64,000 nt of DNA from JBBQXK01 sp038209775 (GTDB taxonomy: Bacteria; Pseudomonadota; Alphaproteobacteria; Rhodobacterales; Rhodobacteraceae). How positions within the stretch are numbered: position 1 is the first letter of the stretch; every line of letters begins with the position of its first letter. The DNA is taken from positions 7,136-71,135 of the forward strand of contig JBBQXK010000018.1 in NCBI GenBank assembly GCA_038209775.1, written 5' to 3'. Positions 44,491 to 52,281 of this stretch are shown piece by piece. The translations under genes and the position numbers were made by a program. A model generated the notes under the pieces. That model had not been told where the DNA came from. It did not search any database and saw only the letters and a program-made list of their open reading frames with translations.

Positions 44491-44600
44491 CGGGGGCCGG
44501 CCCCCGGACCCCCGGGATATTTGGACAAAGATGAAACCGGCATCAAACCTTTTCCTTTCATCTTTGCACAAATATCCCGGGGGTGCGGGGGCTGGCCCCC
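44491..44600. repeat. Inverted pair of dispersed repeats, copies 4 and 5
   Basis: Copy 4 reads rightward: palindrome GGGGGCCGGCCCCC then CCCCCGGGATATTTGGACAA and AGATGAAA (to 44536). Copy 5 reads leftward from about 44553: TTTCATCTTTGCACAAATAT followed by CCCGGGGGTGCGGGGGC. The two cores form a hairpin of about 28 base pairs with few mismatches around a 20-base loop, between two leftward thioesterase genes. It probably ends transcription of the gene at 44615-45046. Confidence 0.75.
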
Positions 44601-44614
44601 GCTGGTGCAGCGCA

Positions 44615-45046
44615 TCATGCGGGTGCCCCCTTGCGGTCAACGGTGAAGGCGCCGGTGGCGGTGGCAACCGGTCGGGTGTCGTCTTCGTCGGTCGCGGTCA
44701 CCCGGACAAAGGCCACCGAGCGGGTCATGTGATAGCACTCGGCCCGCGCGGTGATGCGTTGGCCGGGGGTGGCGGGGCGCATGTAGTCGATGCGCAGGTC
44801 CAATGTGGCGGTGGTGGCGGGGGCGGCGGGGTGGCACATCACGGCGGCGCCGCTGGCCGTGTCCATCAGCGCGCTGACGGCGCCACCATGGATGACGCCG
44901 GTCGCGGGATCACCGACGAACCGCGCGTCCCACGCCATCGACATCACGGCAAGCCCGCCGTCCACGCCGTCCACCCGCATGCCAAGCGCGCGGGAATGGG
45001 GGATGGCCTCGATGAACTGGCGGGCGATGCGTGCGATGTCGGGCAT
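44615..45046 (-). CDS. PaaI-type hotdog thioesterase
   Basis: A 143-residue hotdog protein: GVIHGGAVSALMDTASGAAVM carries the HGG catalytic segment with the following Asp/Thr, and LRIDYMRPATPGQRITARA the second strand block. The start ATG at 45046 follows AAGGA by 6 bases. It is divergent from the first MerR regulator (109 bp apart), which may control it. Like its neighbour at 43960 it probably cleaves an acyl-CoA linked to beta-oxidation intermediates, an inference from the operon beyond the MerR genes. Confidence 0.86.
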   Translation of the reverse strand: MPDIARIARQFIEAIPHSRALGMRVDGVDGGLAVMSMAWDARFVGDPATGVIHGGAVSALMDTASGAAVMCHPAAPATTATLDLRIDYMRPATPGQRITARAECYHMTRSVAFVRVTATDEDDTRPVATATGAFTVDRKGAPA

Positions 45047-45154
45047 GGCTGGTCCTTGTTGCCGGGCAGTTGATCCCCAAACAGGCCCCGCCCGCAACCC
45101 CCGGCGTTGCGCGACGCGCCATCCCGGCCTAGCATCGGGCGGGGAGGAGCCGCG

Positions 45155-45529
45155 ATGACTGATACCCGTCTCAGCTTCAAGGACATGTGTGTGCGGTTCG
45201 ACGTGACCCCGCGCACCCTGCGCTATTATGAGTACATCGAGCTTCTGTCCCCCGAAAAGGATGGGCGCGCAAGGCATTACACCGCGCGCGAGGTGGCGCG
45301 GATGACGCTGATCCTGCGTGGGCGGCGGTTCGGGTTTTCGCTGGAGGAGATTCGCCAGTGGCTGCTGATCTATGGCCGCAGGGGCGAGAAACCGCAGTTG
45401 CAGGCCTGGGTGGCACTTGCCGACCGGCAGCTTGCCGAACTGGACCGCCAGCAGGCCGAACTTGAGGGCGCCATCGCTGACCTGCGCGCGCTGCGTGACA
45501 CGGCGTTGCGTGAGATCGGGCCAGCCTGA
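45155..45529 (+). CDS. MerR-family regulator (first of a tandem pair)
   Basis: A 124-residue regulator. The N-terminal winged helix MCVRFDVTPRTLRYYEYIE, then the wing SPEKDGRARHYTAREVARM and a C-terminal coiled-coil (about 80-120, LADRQLAELDRQQAELEGAI) for dimerisation. There is no metal-binding Cys pattern. GGAGGAG stands 6 bases before the ATG at 45155. It is 160 bp before its paralog; the two share RTLRYYE/RTLRFYE, LTLILRGRRFGFSLEEIRQ and layout. It lies divergent from the thioesterase gene. Confidence 0.9.
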   Translation: MTDTRLSFKDMCVRFDVTPRTLRYYEYIELLSPEKDGRARHYTAREVARMTLILRGRRFGFSLEEIRQWLLIYGRRGEKPQLQAWVALADRQLAELDRQQAELEGAIADLRALRDTALREIGPA

Positions 45530-45570
45530 CGCCGCCGGCCGGGAGGGGGAAATCCGAAGGATTGACGACA

Positions 45571-45594
45571 TGACGTGACGTCAGAGTCACGTCA
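45571..45594. promoter_or_regulatory. Palindromic candidate MerR operator
   Basis: Perfect inverted repeat TGACGTGAC (45571-45579) and GTCACGTCA (45586-45594), 6-base spacer GTCAGA; inside it TGACGTGACGTCA is a second perfect palindrome. It lies 42 bp after the first MerR gene and 96 bp before the second. ACGT-centred half-sites of this kind match my recollection of LiuR-type MerR operators of fatty and branched-chain acid degradation. The likely target is the promoter of the second MerR gene and the beta-oxidation operon. Confidence 0.6.
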
Positions 45595-45689
45595 ACGGCA
45601 AAGCCTCTGGTAAGACCGCGTGGCGGGGCAGATGTGGCCTTCGCCGCCGGATGGTCCGGCGTGTATCAATTGATGGTGCGATATCCGAC

Positions 45690-46082
45690 ATGACGACCGA
45701 TTCCATGACGATCCGGCAAATGTGCGACACCTTTGAGGTGACGGCGCGCACGCTGCGGTTCTATGAGCAGAAAGAGCTTCTGTCACCGCAGCGCGATGGC
45801 CAGCGCCGCCTTTATTCCCGCCGCGACCGCGCCCGCCTGACACTGATCCTGCGCGGCAAAAGGTTCGGCTTTTCGCTGGAGGATATCCGCCAGCTTCTTG
45901 ACATGTACGCGGGTGGCCGGGGCCAGGAGGTGCAACTGCAGCGCACCTATGAGCTTGCCCAATCCCGCCTGTCCGAGATGGAGACGCAGCGCGCCGATCT
46001 GGACGCCGCGATCAACGATCTGAAAAACCAGATGACGCTGGCGTCCGAGGTGCTGTCCACCTTCCGCCGCGCCGCCGAATAA
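45690..46082 (+). CDS. MerR-family regulator (second), adjoining acyl-CoA dehydrogenase
   Basis: A 130-residue MerR protein close to the one at 45155: MCDTFEVTARTLRFYEQKE, SPQRDGQRRLYSRRDRARL, LTLILRGKRFGFSLEDIRQ, then a coiled coil (LSEMETQRADLDAAINDL). It stands 17 bp before the acyl-CoA dehydrogenase gene, in the same direction, so it probably autoregulates and controls the beta-oxidation operon (LiuR-like), with an acyl-CoA or acid as effector. The ATG at 45690 is preferred; 45705 is another. Confidence 0.88.
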   Translation: MTTDSMTIRQMCDTFEVTARTLRFYEQKELLSPQRDGQRRLYSRRDRARLTLILRGKRFGFSLEDIRQLLDMYAGGRGQEVQLQRTYELAQSRLSEMETQRADLDAAINDLKNQMTLASEVLSTFRRAAE

Positions 46083-46099
46083 CGAGGGAGAGAGACGAC

Positions 46100-47875
46100 A
46101 TGCCCAGCTACACCGCACCCGTCAAGGACATGCAGTTCCTGCTGCACGATGTCCTGAAGATCACCGAAACCGGCATCCCCGGCTATGACGATCTGGACAC
46201 AGGCTTTACCGCTGCGGTGCTGGAAGAGGCGGGCAAGGTCGCGTCCGAGGTGCTCGCACCCCTGAACGCGAGCGGTGACCGCGAGGGGTGTCATCTGGAA
46301 AACGGCGTGGTGCGCACGCCCAAGGGGTTCGACAAGGCTTTCGCCGCGATGAAGGAAGGCGGCTGGACGGCGCTGGACTGTGACCCCGAATATGGCGGGC
46401 AGGGTCTGCCGTACCTGATCGGCACGGCTGTGGGCGAGATTTTCGTCAGTGCGAACATGGCGTTCAACATGTATCAGGGGCTGACGCACGGGGCCTATTC
46501 GGCGATCCATGCGCATGGGTCGGCCGACCAGAAGGCGATGTATCTGCCGAAGATGGTCAGTTGCGACTGGACCGGCACGATGAACCTGACCGAGCCGCAT
46601 TGCGGCACCGATCTGGGTCTGATGCGGACCAAGGCGGAGCCACAGGCCGATGGCAGCTATCACATCACCGGGCAGAAGATCTTCATCTCGGCGGGCGAGC
46701 ATGATCTGGCCGACAACATCATCCATCTGGTGCTGGCCAAGGCCCCGGGCGGCGGCGAGGGCACCAAGGGGGTGTCGCTGTTCATCGTGCCGAAGTTTCT
46801 GGTCAAGGAGGACGGGTCACTGGGTGACCGCAACCTGTTGTCCTGCGGCAAGATCGAGGAAAAGATGGGGATTCACGGGAATTCCACCTGCGTGATGAAC
46901 TATGACGGGGCGACGGGCTGGCTGTTGGGTGATCTGCACAAGGGTATGCGCGCCATGTTCACCATGATGAACGAGGCGCGTCTGGGGGTGGGCCTGCAGG
47001 GCTATGCGCAGGCCGAGGCGGCGTATCAGAACGCACTGATCTATGCCAAAGACCGGCTGCAGGGGCGCGATGTGACCGGGGTGAAGAACCCCGGTGGCCC
47101 CGCCGACCCGCTGATCGTGCATCCCGACATCCGCCGCAACCTGATGGACCAGAAATCCTTCGTCGAAGGTGCCCGCGCGCTGACCTTCTGGGGCGCGCAT
47201 CTGATCGACCGGTCGCGCCGGTCGGACGATGCGGCGGCCGAGGGGCTGATCTCGCTGTTGACCCCGGTCATCAAGGGGTTCCTGACCGACAAGGGGTTCG
47301 ACATGGCCGTGGCCGCACAGCAGGTGTACGGCGGGCACGGGTACATCGAGGAATGGGGCATGTCGCAGTTCGCCCGCGATGCCCGGATTGCCATGATATA
47401 CGAAGGTGCCAACGGCGTGCAGGCGCTGGATCTGGTGGGCCGCAAGCTGGCGCAGGACGGCGGCAAGCATGTGCTGGCCTTCTTCGAGATGGTAAAGGCC
47501 GAGTGCAAGACGCACGATGGCGACGACCGGATGAAAGGGTTCGTCGAGCCTCTGAAAGTGGCATCGAAACAGTTGCAGGCGGCGGGGATGTTCTTCATGT
47601 CGTCGGGCATGAAGAACCCCAATGCGGCGCTGTCGGGGTCGTATGACTTCATGCACCTGATGGGGCATGTGTGCCTTGGGCTGATGTGGACGCGGATGGC
47701 CAAGGCGGCGATGGTGGCATTGGATGCAGGTGCCGCCGACCGCGATTTCTATGAGGCCAAGATCGCCACCGGGCGCTACTACATGGCGCGCCAGTTGCCC
47801 GCCTGCGGCATGCACCTGGCGCGGATCGAGACCGGGGCAGACACGGTGATGGCCCTGGCGGCAGAGGCATTCTGA
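46100..47875 (+). CDS. Acyl-CoA dehydrogenase (DmdC/FadE-like, 591 residues)
   Basis: First enzyme of the beta-oxidation operon, an FAD flavoprotein that oxidises an acyl-CoA to the 2-enoyl-CoA. The acyl-CoA and FAD contacts are in SCDWTGTMNLTEPHCGTDLG and GEHDLADNIIHLVLAK; the C-terminal IYEGANGVQALDLVGRK lies in the helical domain; beyond it about 110 residues form the extra C-terminal domain of the 590-residue class. That class includes 3-methylmercaptopropionyl-CoA dehydrogenase (DmdC) in marine Rhodobacteraceae, but here the neighbours (thiolase, FadJ) suggest straight-chain fatty acids. AGGGAGAGAGACG precedes the start. Confidence 0.9.
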   Translation: MPSYTAPVKDMQFLLHDVLKITETGIPGYDDLDTGFTAAVLEEAGKVASEVLAPLNASGDREGCHLENGVVRTPKGFDKAFAAMKEGGWTALDCDPEYGGQGLPYLIGTAVGEIFVSANMAFNMYQGLTHGAYSAIHAHGSADQKAMYLPKMVSCDWTGTMNLTEPHCGTDLGLMRTKAEPQADGSYHITGQKIFISAGEHDLADNIIHLVLAKAPGGGEGTKGVSLFIVPKFLVKEDGSLGDRNLLSCGKIEEKMGIHGNSTCVMNYDGATGWLLGDLHKGMRAMFTMMNEARLGVGLQGYAQAEAAYQNALIYAKDRLQGRDVTGVKNPGGPADPLIVHPDIRRNLMDQKSFVEGARALTFWGAHLIDRSRRSDDAAAEGLISLLTPVIKGFLTDKGFDMAVAAQQVYGGHGYIEEWGMSQFARDARIAMIYEGANGVQALDLVGRKLAQDGGKHVLAFFEMVKAECKTHDGDDRMKGFVEPLKVASKQLQAAGMFFMSSGMKNPNAALSGSYDFMHLMGHVCLGLMWTRMAKAAMVALDAGAADRDFYEAKIATGRYYMARQLPACGMHLARIETGADTVMALAAEAF

Positions 47876-47885
47876 CGGCAAGGAG

Positions 47886-47910
47886 CCGGAATTTTGCAGA
47901 AAAATTCCGG
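47886..47910 (+). terminator. Hairpin after the acyl-CoA dehydrogenase gene
   Basis: Ten-base arms CCGGAATTTT (47886-47895) and AAAATTCCGG (47901-47910) with loop GCAGA, 10 bp after the stop. AT-rich at the loop end and without a downstream T run, it may attenuate rather than stop transcription into the small gene that follows. Confidence 0.55.
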
Positions 47911-47948
47911 GGCCGCACCTGTTGCCGATGTTGCGAGGAGTACGGACG

Positions 47949-48161
47949 TTGCCAAAACGCTTTCGCCTGACCCGCCGGTTTCCGGTCGCGATGACCGAGG
48001 ACGGTTACCGCCGCCTGAAGCGGTTCGCAACCGAGGCGGGGCTGGATGAAGGCGAGGCGCTGTCGTTCCTGTTCGAGTATTTCGACAGCGTGACCGACAG
48101 TGACAACCTGACCCACCGGTTGCGGCTGTTCAATGCCGAGTTGGCGGCGCGCAAGGACTGA
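47949..48161 (+). CDS. Small basic protein, ribbon-helix-helix-like
   Basis: A 70-residue protein, LPKRFRLTRRFPVAMTEDGY at the start, then RRLKRFATEAGLDEGEALSF and an acidic helix. A hydrophobic strand (FPVAMT) followed by two helices is the pattern of a ribbon-helix-helix DNA-binding fold, though I cannot confirm it. The start is TTG at 47949 with GAGGAG 8 bases upstream (47935-47940); an ATG at 47922 lacks a site. It lies between the acyl-CoA dehydrogenase and the repeat-filled gap before gst. The function is unknown. Confidence 0.6.
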   Translation: MPKRFRLTRRFPVAMTEDGYRRLKRFATEAGLDEGEALSFLFEYFDSVTDSDNLTHRLRLFNAELAARKD

Positions 48162-48190
48162 GACGGCACCGCAAGGAGGCGGGGTTGCAG

Positions 48191-48415
48191 TGAGTATTTG
48201 GACAAAGAAGAAACCGCAAAGGTGCGCCCCGGCCCGAGGGGCCACTACAGCCCATGCGAGAGCTTCGCGCGCGAACCGGGGCGGCTTCTCCTTTGGCGGT
48301 CATCGGCTCTCCAGCCTGTACCGCGCCTCTGATGATCTGCCTTGCTGGTTAACAATTCGTGTTTCTTCTTTGTGAAAATACTCCACGGGGGGTGCGGGGG
48401 GTGTGAAACCCCCCG
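48191..48415. repeat. Inverted pair of dispersed repeats, copies 6 and 7
   Basis: Copy 6 (48191-48215) reads rightward TGAGTATTTGGACAAAGAAG and AAACC. Copy 7 (48362-48415) reads leftward TTTCTTCTTTGTGAAAATAC, then the palindrome CGGGGGGTGTGAAACCCCCC, which is the exact reverse complement of that at 5775-5795. The 146 bp between them hold no gene that I can support. The pair fills the 281-bp gap between the small protein gene and gst, which share direction. Confidence 0.7.
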
Positions 48416-48442
48416 TCTCCGACAGAAAGGCCGGGTACGACG

Positions 48443-49078
48443 ATGACCATTAAGCTGCATTGTTTCGGCGAAAGCGGGAACGCCTATAAATGCGCATTGG
48501 CGCTGACGCTGGCGGAGCTGGAATGGGAGCCGGTGTTCGTCGATTTCTTCAACGGTGGAACCCGGACGCCGGAGTTTCGCGCGCTGAACCCGATGGGCGA
48601 AGTGCCGGTGCTGGTGGATGGCGCCACGGTGTTGTCGCAGTCGGGGGTGATCCTGGACTATATCAGTTCCAAGAACGGCAAGTTGGGCGGCAAGTCGGCG
48701 GCCGAGCGGCGCGAGGTTTTGCGCTGGATGTTCTGGGACAATCACAAGCTGTCTGCCCAGATCGGCACCACAAGGTTCCTCGCGAACTTCCTGCCCGAGG
48801 AAAAGCGGCCCCCGGGCGTGATCCCGTTCCTGCAGGGCCGCCTGAAGGGTGCCTACAAGGTACTGAACGACCACCTTGCCAACCGCCCCTGGGCGGCGGC
48901 GGCGGATGTGACGATCGCCGATCTGTCGCTGTGCGGGTATCTCTATTACCCCGAACCTTACGGTTTCGCGCGCGCCGACTGGCCGCATATCGACCGCTGG
49001 CTGGACCGGATCGCAGGCCTGCCCGGCTGGAAACCCCCCTATGACTTGATGCCCGGCAACCCTGCCGACCGGGCCTGA
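48443..49078 (+). CDS. Glutathione S-transferase family protein
   Basis: A 211-residue GST: thioredoxin-like N-terminal half (LHCFGESGNAYKCALALTLA, NPMGEVPVLVDGATVLSQS with the cis-Pro and glutathione-binding GSTB-type residues) and an all-helical C-terminal half (PWAAAADVTIADLSLCGYL). Ser is present in the catalytic region instead of Cys or Tyr at a clear position. It sits between the acyl-CoA dehydrogenase and thiolase genes in the same direction, which is common in Rhodobacteraceae, suggesting detoxification of reactive beta-oxidation intermediates. Thiolase starts 12 bp later. Confidence 0.88.
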   Translation: MTIKLHCFGESGNAYKCALALTLAELEWEPVFVDFFNGGTRTPEFRALNPMGEVPVLVDGATVLSQSGVILDYISSKNGKLGGKSAAERREVLRWMFWDNHKLSAQIGTTRFLANFLPEEKRPPGVIPFLQGRLKGAYKVLNDHLANRPWAAAADVTIADLSLCGYLYYPEPYGFARADWPHIDRWLDRIAGLPGWKPPYDLMPGNPADRA

Positions 49079-49090
49079 CAGGAGACCATG

Positions 49091-50299
49091 ATGGAAGCCT
49101 ATATCTATGACGCCGTCCGTACCCCGCGTGGCAAGGGCCGCCCTGACGGTGCGCTGCACGAGGTGACGTCGGTCGCGCTTTCGGCGCGGCTGCTGAATGC
49201 GGTCAAGGCGCGCAATCACCTTGAGGGGCACTGCGTCGAGGATGTGATCTGGGGCAACGTGACGCAAGTGGGCGAACAGGGCGGCGGGCTGGCGCGGACC
49301 GTGGTCCTGGCCAGCGACCTGGACGAGAGCATTCCCGGCCTTGCCATCAACCGCTTCTGCGCCAGCGGGATGGAGGCCGTGAACATCGCGGCCAACCAGA
49401 TCAGGGGTGGCGCCGGTGACGCCTATATCGCGGGCGGGGTCGAGATGATGGGCCGCGTGGCGATGGGGTCTGACGGGGCGGCGATTGCCGTGGACCCGGC
49501 GATCGCGATGCGCACCTATTTCGTGCCGCAGGGCATTTCGGCGGACCTGATCGCGACCGAGTACGGCTTTTCCCGCGACATGGCCGACCAGCTGGCGGTG
49601 GAAAGCCAGCGGCGCGCCGCGCAGGCCTGGGCCGAGGGGCGGTTTGCAAGGTCGGTCGTGCCGGTCTTGGACCAGAACGGTCTGACCATCCTTGGCCATG
49701 ACGAATACATGCGCCCGCAGACCGACATGCAGAGCCTCGGTTCCCTGAAGCCTGCGTTCAAGGACATGGGTGAAACCATGCCCGGCTTCGACAAGGTGGC
49801 GATGATGAAGTATCCGCACCTTGAGCGCATCGAACATATCCACCATGCGGGCAACTCCAGCGGCATCGTCGATGGTGCGGCGGCGGTCCTGATCGGCAAC
49901 CGCGAGTTCGGTGTGAAGTTCGGCCTGCAACCCCGCGCCCGCATTCGCGCAACCGCCAAGATCGGCACCGATCCCACGATGAACCTGACCGGCCCGGTGC
50001 CCGTTACCGAGAAAATCCTGCGCGACAGTGGCATGTCGATTTCGGACATTGACCTGTTCGAAGTGAATGAGGCCTTTGCGGCGGTCGTGCTGCGGTTCCA
50101 GCAGGCCTTTGGCGTGGACCCTGCGCTGGTCAACGTCAACGGGGGTTCGATTGCCATGGGGCATCCCCTGGGTGCGACGGGCGCCATGATTATCGGCACG
50201 CTGCTGGACGAGCTGGAGCGGACGGGCAAAAGTGTGGGCTTGGCGACGCTGTGCGTGGCTTCGGGCATGGGGGCGGCCACCATCATCGAGCGGGTGTGA
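49091..50299 (+). CDS. Acetyl-CoA acetyltransferase / 3-ketoacyl-CoA thiolase
   Basis: A 402-residue thiolase that cleaves 3-ketoacyl-CoA in the last step of the cycle, or makes acetoacetyl-CoA. The nucleophile Cys90 is in NRFCASGMEAVNIAA, His in GHPLGATGA, the base Cys in CVASGMGAA near the end, all intact. AGGAGA 6 bases before the ATG at 49091 supports that start over the ATG at 49088. The next gene follows about 115 bp later. With FadJ it forms the beta-oxidation core. Confidence 0.93.
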   Translation: MEAYIYDAVRTPRGKGRPDGALHEVTSVALSARLLNAVKARNHLEGHCVEDVIWGNVTQVGEQGGGLARTVVLASDLDESIPGLAINRFCASGMEAVNIAANQIRGGAGDAYIAGGVEMMGRVAMGSDGAAIAVDPAIAMRTYFVPQGISADLIATEYGFSRDMADQLAVESQRRAAQAWAEGRFARSVVPVLDQNGLTILGHDEYMRPQTDMQSLGSLKPAFKDMGETMPGFDKVAMMKYPHLERIEHIHHAGNSSGIVDGAAAVLIGNREFGVKFGLQPRARIRATAKIGTDPTMNLTGPVPVTEKILRDSGMSISDIDLFEVNEAFAAVVLRFQQAFGVDPALVNVNGGSIAMGHPLGATGAMIIGTLLDELERTGKSVGLATLCVASGMGAATIIERV

Positions 50300-50413
50300 C
50301 CTTGGCCGGCATGACGCTGCGTAAATCAGGCGGAAGCGGTGCGGCAGGGGTTCTTTCTGCACTGCAGCATGACCATCTCGGCATCCTGACAAAGGATGAC
50401 GAGGGGATTAGCC

Positions 50414-50812
50414 ATGACCGATGCGCAAGCAAGGGTGGACTACCGCGCGGCGTCGCTGACGGCCGGCCGTTACGATCTTTTGGTCGAAGAGTATCTGTAT
50501 CCCCTGGCGGTGTATCTGCCGGGCCGGCCGCCGATGGCGGCCACGCCGCAGACGGCATGGGGATTCTTTCAGGCGTTCCATGCCGCAATGGTCGCAGCGG
50601 GGATGACCATTCTGACCGCGCGCGTGGTGGCCGAAGGGCTGCCGCAGGGCGGGCGGACGCAGACCTGGACCGACTGGTTCGGCGAGGGGCCGGGCGTGCC
50701 GCGTCAGCAGGTGGCGCAGACCATCTGTTATCGGCGCGCCGAAAAGGACGAGAACCGGACGGAGCTTCTGGAATTCACCCGGCTGGACCTGCCGATGCTG
50801 TCCGCAGCCTGA
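50414..50812 (+). CDS. NTF2/SnoaL-like small protein, first of two
   Basis: A 132-residue protein of unknown function. Helix-then-sheet layout (YDLLVEEYLYPLAVYLPGRP, QAFHAAMVAAGMTILTARVV, DENRTELLEFTRLDLPML) suggests an NTF2-like cone fold, and the C-terminal LPML pairs with WPML in the protein at 51829. GAGGGG precedes the ATG at 50414. It opens a block of four small genes, NTF2-like, cupin, cupin, NTF2-like, between thiolase and FadJ. Role unknown. Confidence 0.6.
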   Translation: MTDAQARVDYRAASLTAGRYDLLVEEYLYPLAVYLPGRPPMAATPQTAWGFFQAFHAAMVAAGMTILTARVVAEGLPQGGRTQTWTDWFGEGPGVPRQQVAQTICYRRAEKDENRTELLEFTRLDLPMLSAA

Positions 50813-50845
50813 GCGCAGGTATGGTCCCCCGCAAGGGAGGTGGCC

Positions 50846-51325
50846 ATGCCGAAACTTGATCTGGCCCGCGTACCGGTCAAGACCGGGTCGATCTATCCGT
50901 CACCCTTTGCCGAAATGATGGCCGGGCGGTCGTCGTTACGGCTGGGTGAGGCGGGGGGGCTGACGCAGTTCGGCGTCAATCTGGTGACCCTTGCCCCCGG
51001 CGCGCGGTCAAGCCTGCGCCACTGGCATCTGAACGAAGATGAATTCGTGATGGTGACGCAGGGGGAATGTACCATGCATCTGGACGCAGGCCCCACGATC
51101 ATGCGCGCGGGCGACTGTGCCGCGTTCCCGGCGGGTGTGGCGGACGGGCATTGTTTCGTCAACCACACCGATACCGAGGCGCGGTTTCTGGTGATCGGCA
51201 CCAAGGCGCCGCGTGAGGTTGCGACATATTCGGACGAAGACCTGATGGTGACGCTGACCCCCGGTGAAAAGGGGGCCGCCGTGTTCACCTATAAGGACGG
51301 CACCCCGTGGCAGGGGTCGCGATGA
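50846..51325 (+). CDS. Cupin-domain protein, first of a tandem pair
   Basis: A 159-residue single cupin. SLRHWHLNEDEFVMVTQGE gives the His-x-His and Glu metal ligands of motif 1, and RAGDCAAFPAGVADGHCFVN motif 2 with a His. AAGGGAGG stands 5 bases before the ATG at 50846. Followed 42 bp later by a homologous cupin gene. Such proteins are often metal-dependent isomerases or dioxygenases; the acyl chain context hints at an acyl-CoA or fatty-acid derivative but this is inference. Confidence 0.8.
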   Translation: MPKLDLARVPVKTGSIYPSPFAEMMAGRSSLRLGEAGGLTQFGVNLVTLAPGARSSLRHWHLNEDEFVMVTQGECTMHLDAGPTIMRAGDCAAFPAGVADGHCFVNHTDTEARFLVIGTKAPREVATYSDEDLMVTLTPGEKGAAVFTYKDGTPWQGSR

Positions 51326-51367
51326 TGCCGCACGCGGGCCCCGCCCTGAGCGAAGAGAGGCGCTGAT

Positions 51368-51832
51368 ATGCCGAAGGTTGTTCTGGCCGACCCGGTTGCC
51401 GCCGACGACACTCCGCACAAGGTGCTGGGTGGGGGGCTTGGCCCCTATTCCTATCAACTGATCTCGGAACCCGGGCAACTGACCCAGTTCGGCGCGTTCA
51501 TCGAGCATCTGCCGCCCGGATCGCGGTCAGGCTTTCGCCACTGGCACCAGACCGAGGACGAGATGGTCTATGTGCTGACGGGCGAAGTGGTGCTGGTCGA
51601 GGACGGCGAGACGCTGCTGCACCCGGGTCAGGCGGCGTGCTGGCCTGCGGGCAGTCCGGTGGCGCATTACCTTGCGAACCGCAGTGACCGGGCGGCAAGC
51701 TATCTGGTGGTGGGCAGCCGCTATGTCGTGGACCGCATCCACTATCCCGACCATGATCTGGTGACCGAAAAGGACGGGCCTGCGCGGGTCTATCTGCATG
51801 CCGACGGCAGGCCGCGTGAGGGGGTGACATGA
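51368..51832 (+). CDS. Cupin-domain protein, second of the pair
   Basis: A 154-residue cupin with FRHWHQTEDEMVYVLTGE (motif 1: HWH, Glu) and HPGQAACWPAGSPVAHYLANR (motif 2). About the same length and layout as the gene before it, sharing G(L/Q)LTQFG near residue 40, so a duplication is likely. The start ATG at 51368 follows GCGCTGAT with weak site. Its end overlaps the next gene by 4 bp (ATGA). Confidence 0.8.
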   Translation: MPKVVLADPVAADDTPHKVLGGGLGPYSYQLISEPGQLTQFGAFIEHLPPGSRSGFRHWHQTEDEMVYVLTGEVVLVEDGETLLHPGQAACWPAGSPVAHYLANRSDRAASYLVVGSRYVVDRIHYPDHDLVTEKDGPARVYLHADGRPREGVT

Positions 51833-52281
51833 GAACGCCGCACCAGACGCTGCAGATCTATCTGGACGAGGTTGCGGGTGCCGTGCTGCGGCAGGACTAT
51901 GCGGCCTATCGTGACCGGGTGGCGCTGCCGTTCCAGTTGGTCACGCATAGTGCCAGCCTGCACATCGACACCGAGAAGACGCTACGGCAGGGGTTCGACA
52001 CCTTTGCCCAGACCCTGCAGGTGCAGCGGATCACCGACTATCTGCGGCTGGTCGAGGGTGCGGAGGAGCTGGACGAAGTCCTGATCTCCGGGCGCTATGT
52101 CACCCATATGATGGCGGGCGCTCATCGCGTGATCCCGCCGTTCCGGTCGCAGATCACCCTGCGATTGGAAGAGGGCCGCTGGCGTGCGGTCTCGATCACC
52201 AACGCGCTTGCCAATTCCCGATGGCCGATGCTGATGCCGGTCGTCCCCCCACAAGAACATGCAGAAGGATCGCAGACATGA
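51829..52281 (+). CDS. NTF2/SnoaL-like small protein, second of two
   Basis: A 150-residue protein with NTF2-like layout: LQIYLDEVAGAVLRQDYAAY, then FDTFAQTLQVQRITDYLRLV, LISGRYVTHMMAGAHRVIPP and LRLEEGRWRAVSITNALAN before RWPML. A cone-shaped pocket fold is expected for enzymes of the SnoaL group or for binding proteins. It overlaps the cupin before by 4 bp and the FadJ gene after by 4 bp, so all are made together. Function unknown. Confidence 0.65.
   Translation: MRTPHQTLQIYLDEVAGAVLRQDYAAYRDRVALPFQLVTHSASLHIDTEKTLRQGFDTFAQTLQVQRITDYLRLVEGAEELDEVLISGRYVTHMMAGAHRVIPPFRSQITLRLEEGRWRAVSITNALANSRWPMLMPVVPPQEHAEGSQT

Noticed and set aside
48245..50392. Long open frame on the minus strand across gst and thiolase (715 codons)
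   Set aside because: It lies antisense to two clear genes, its translation shows no domain and has the His/Arg/Gly-rich look of a shadow frame in GC-rich DNA.
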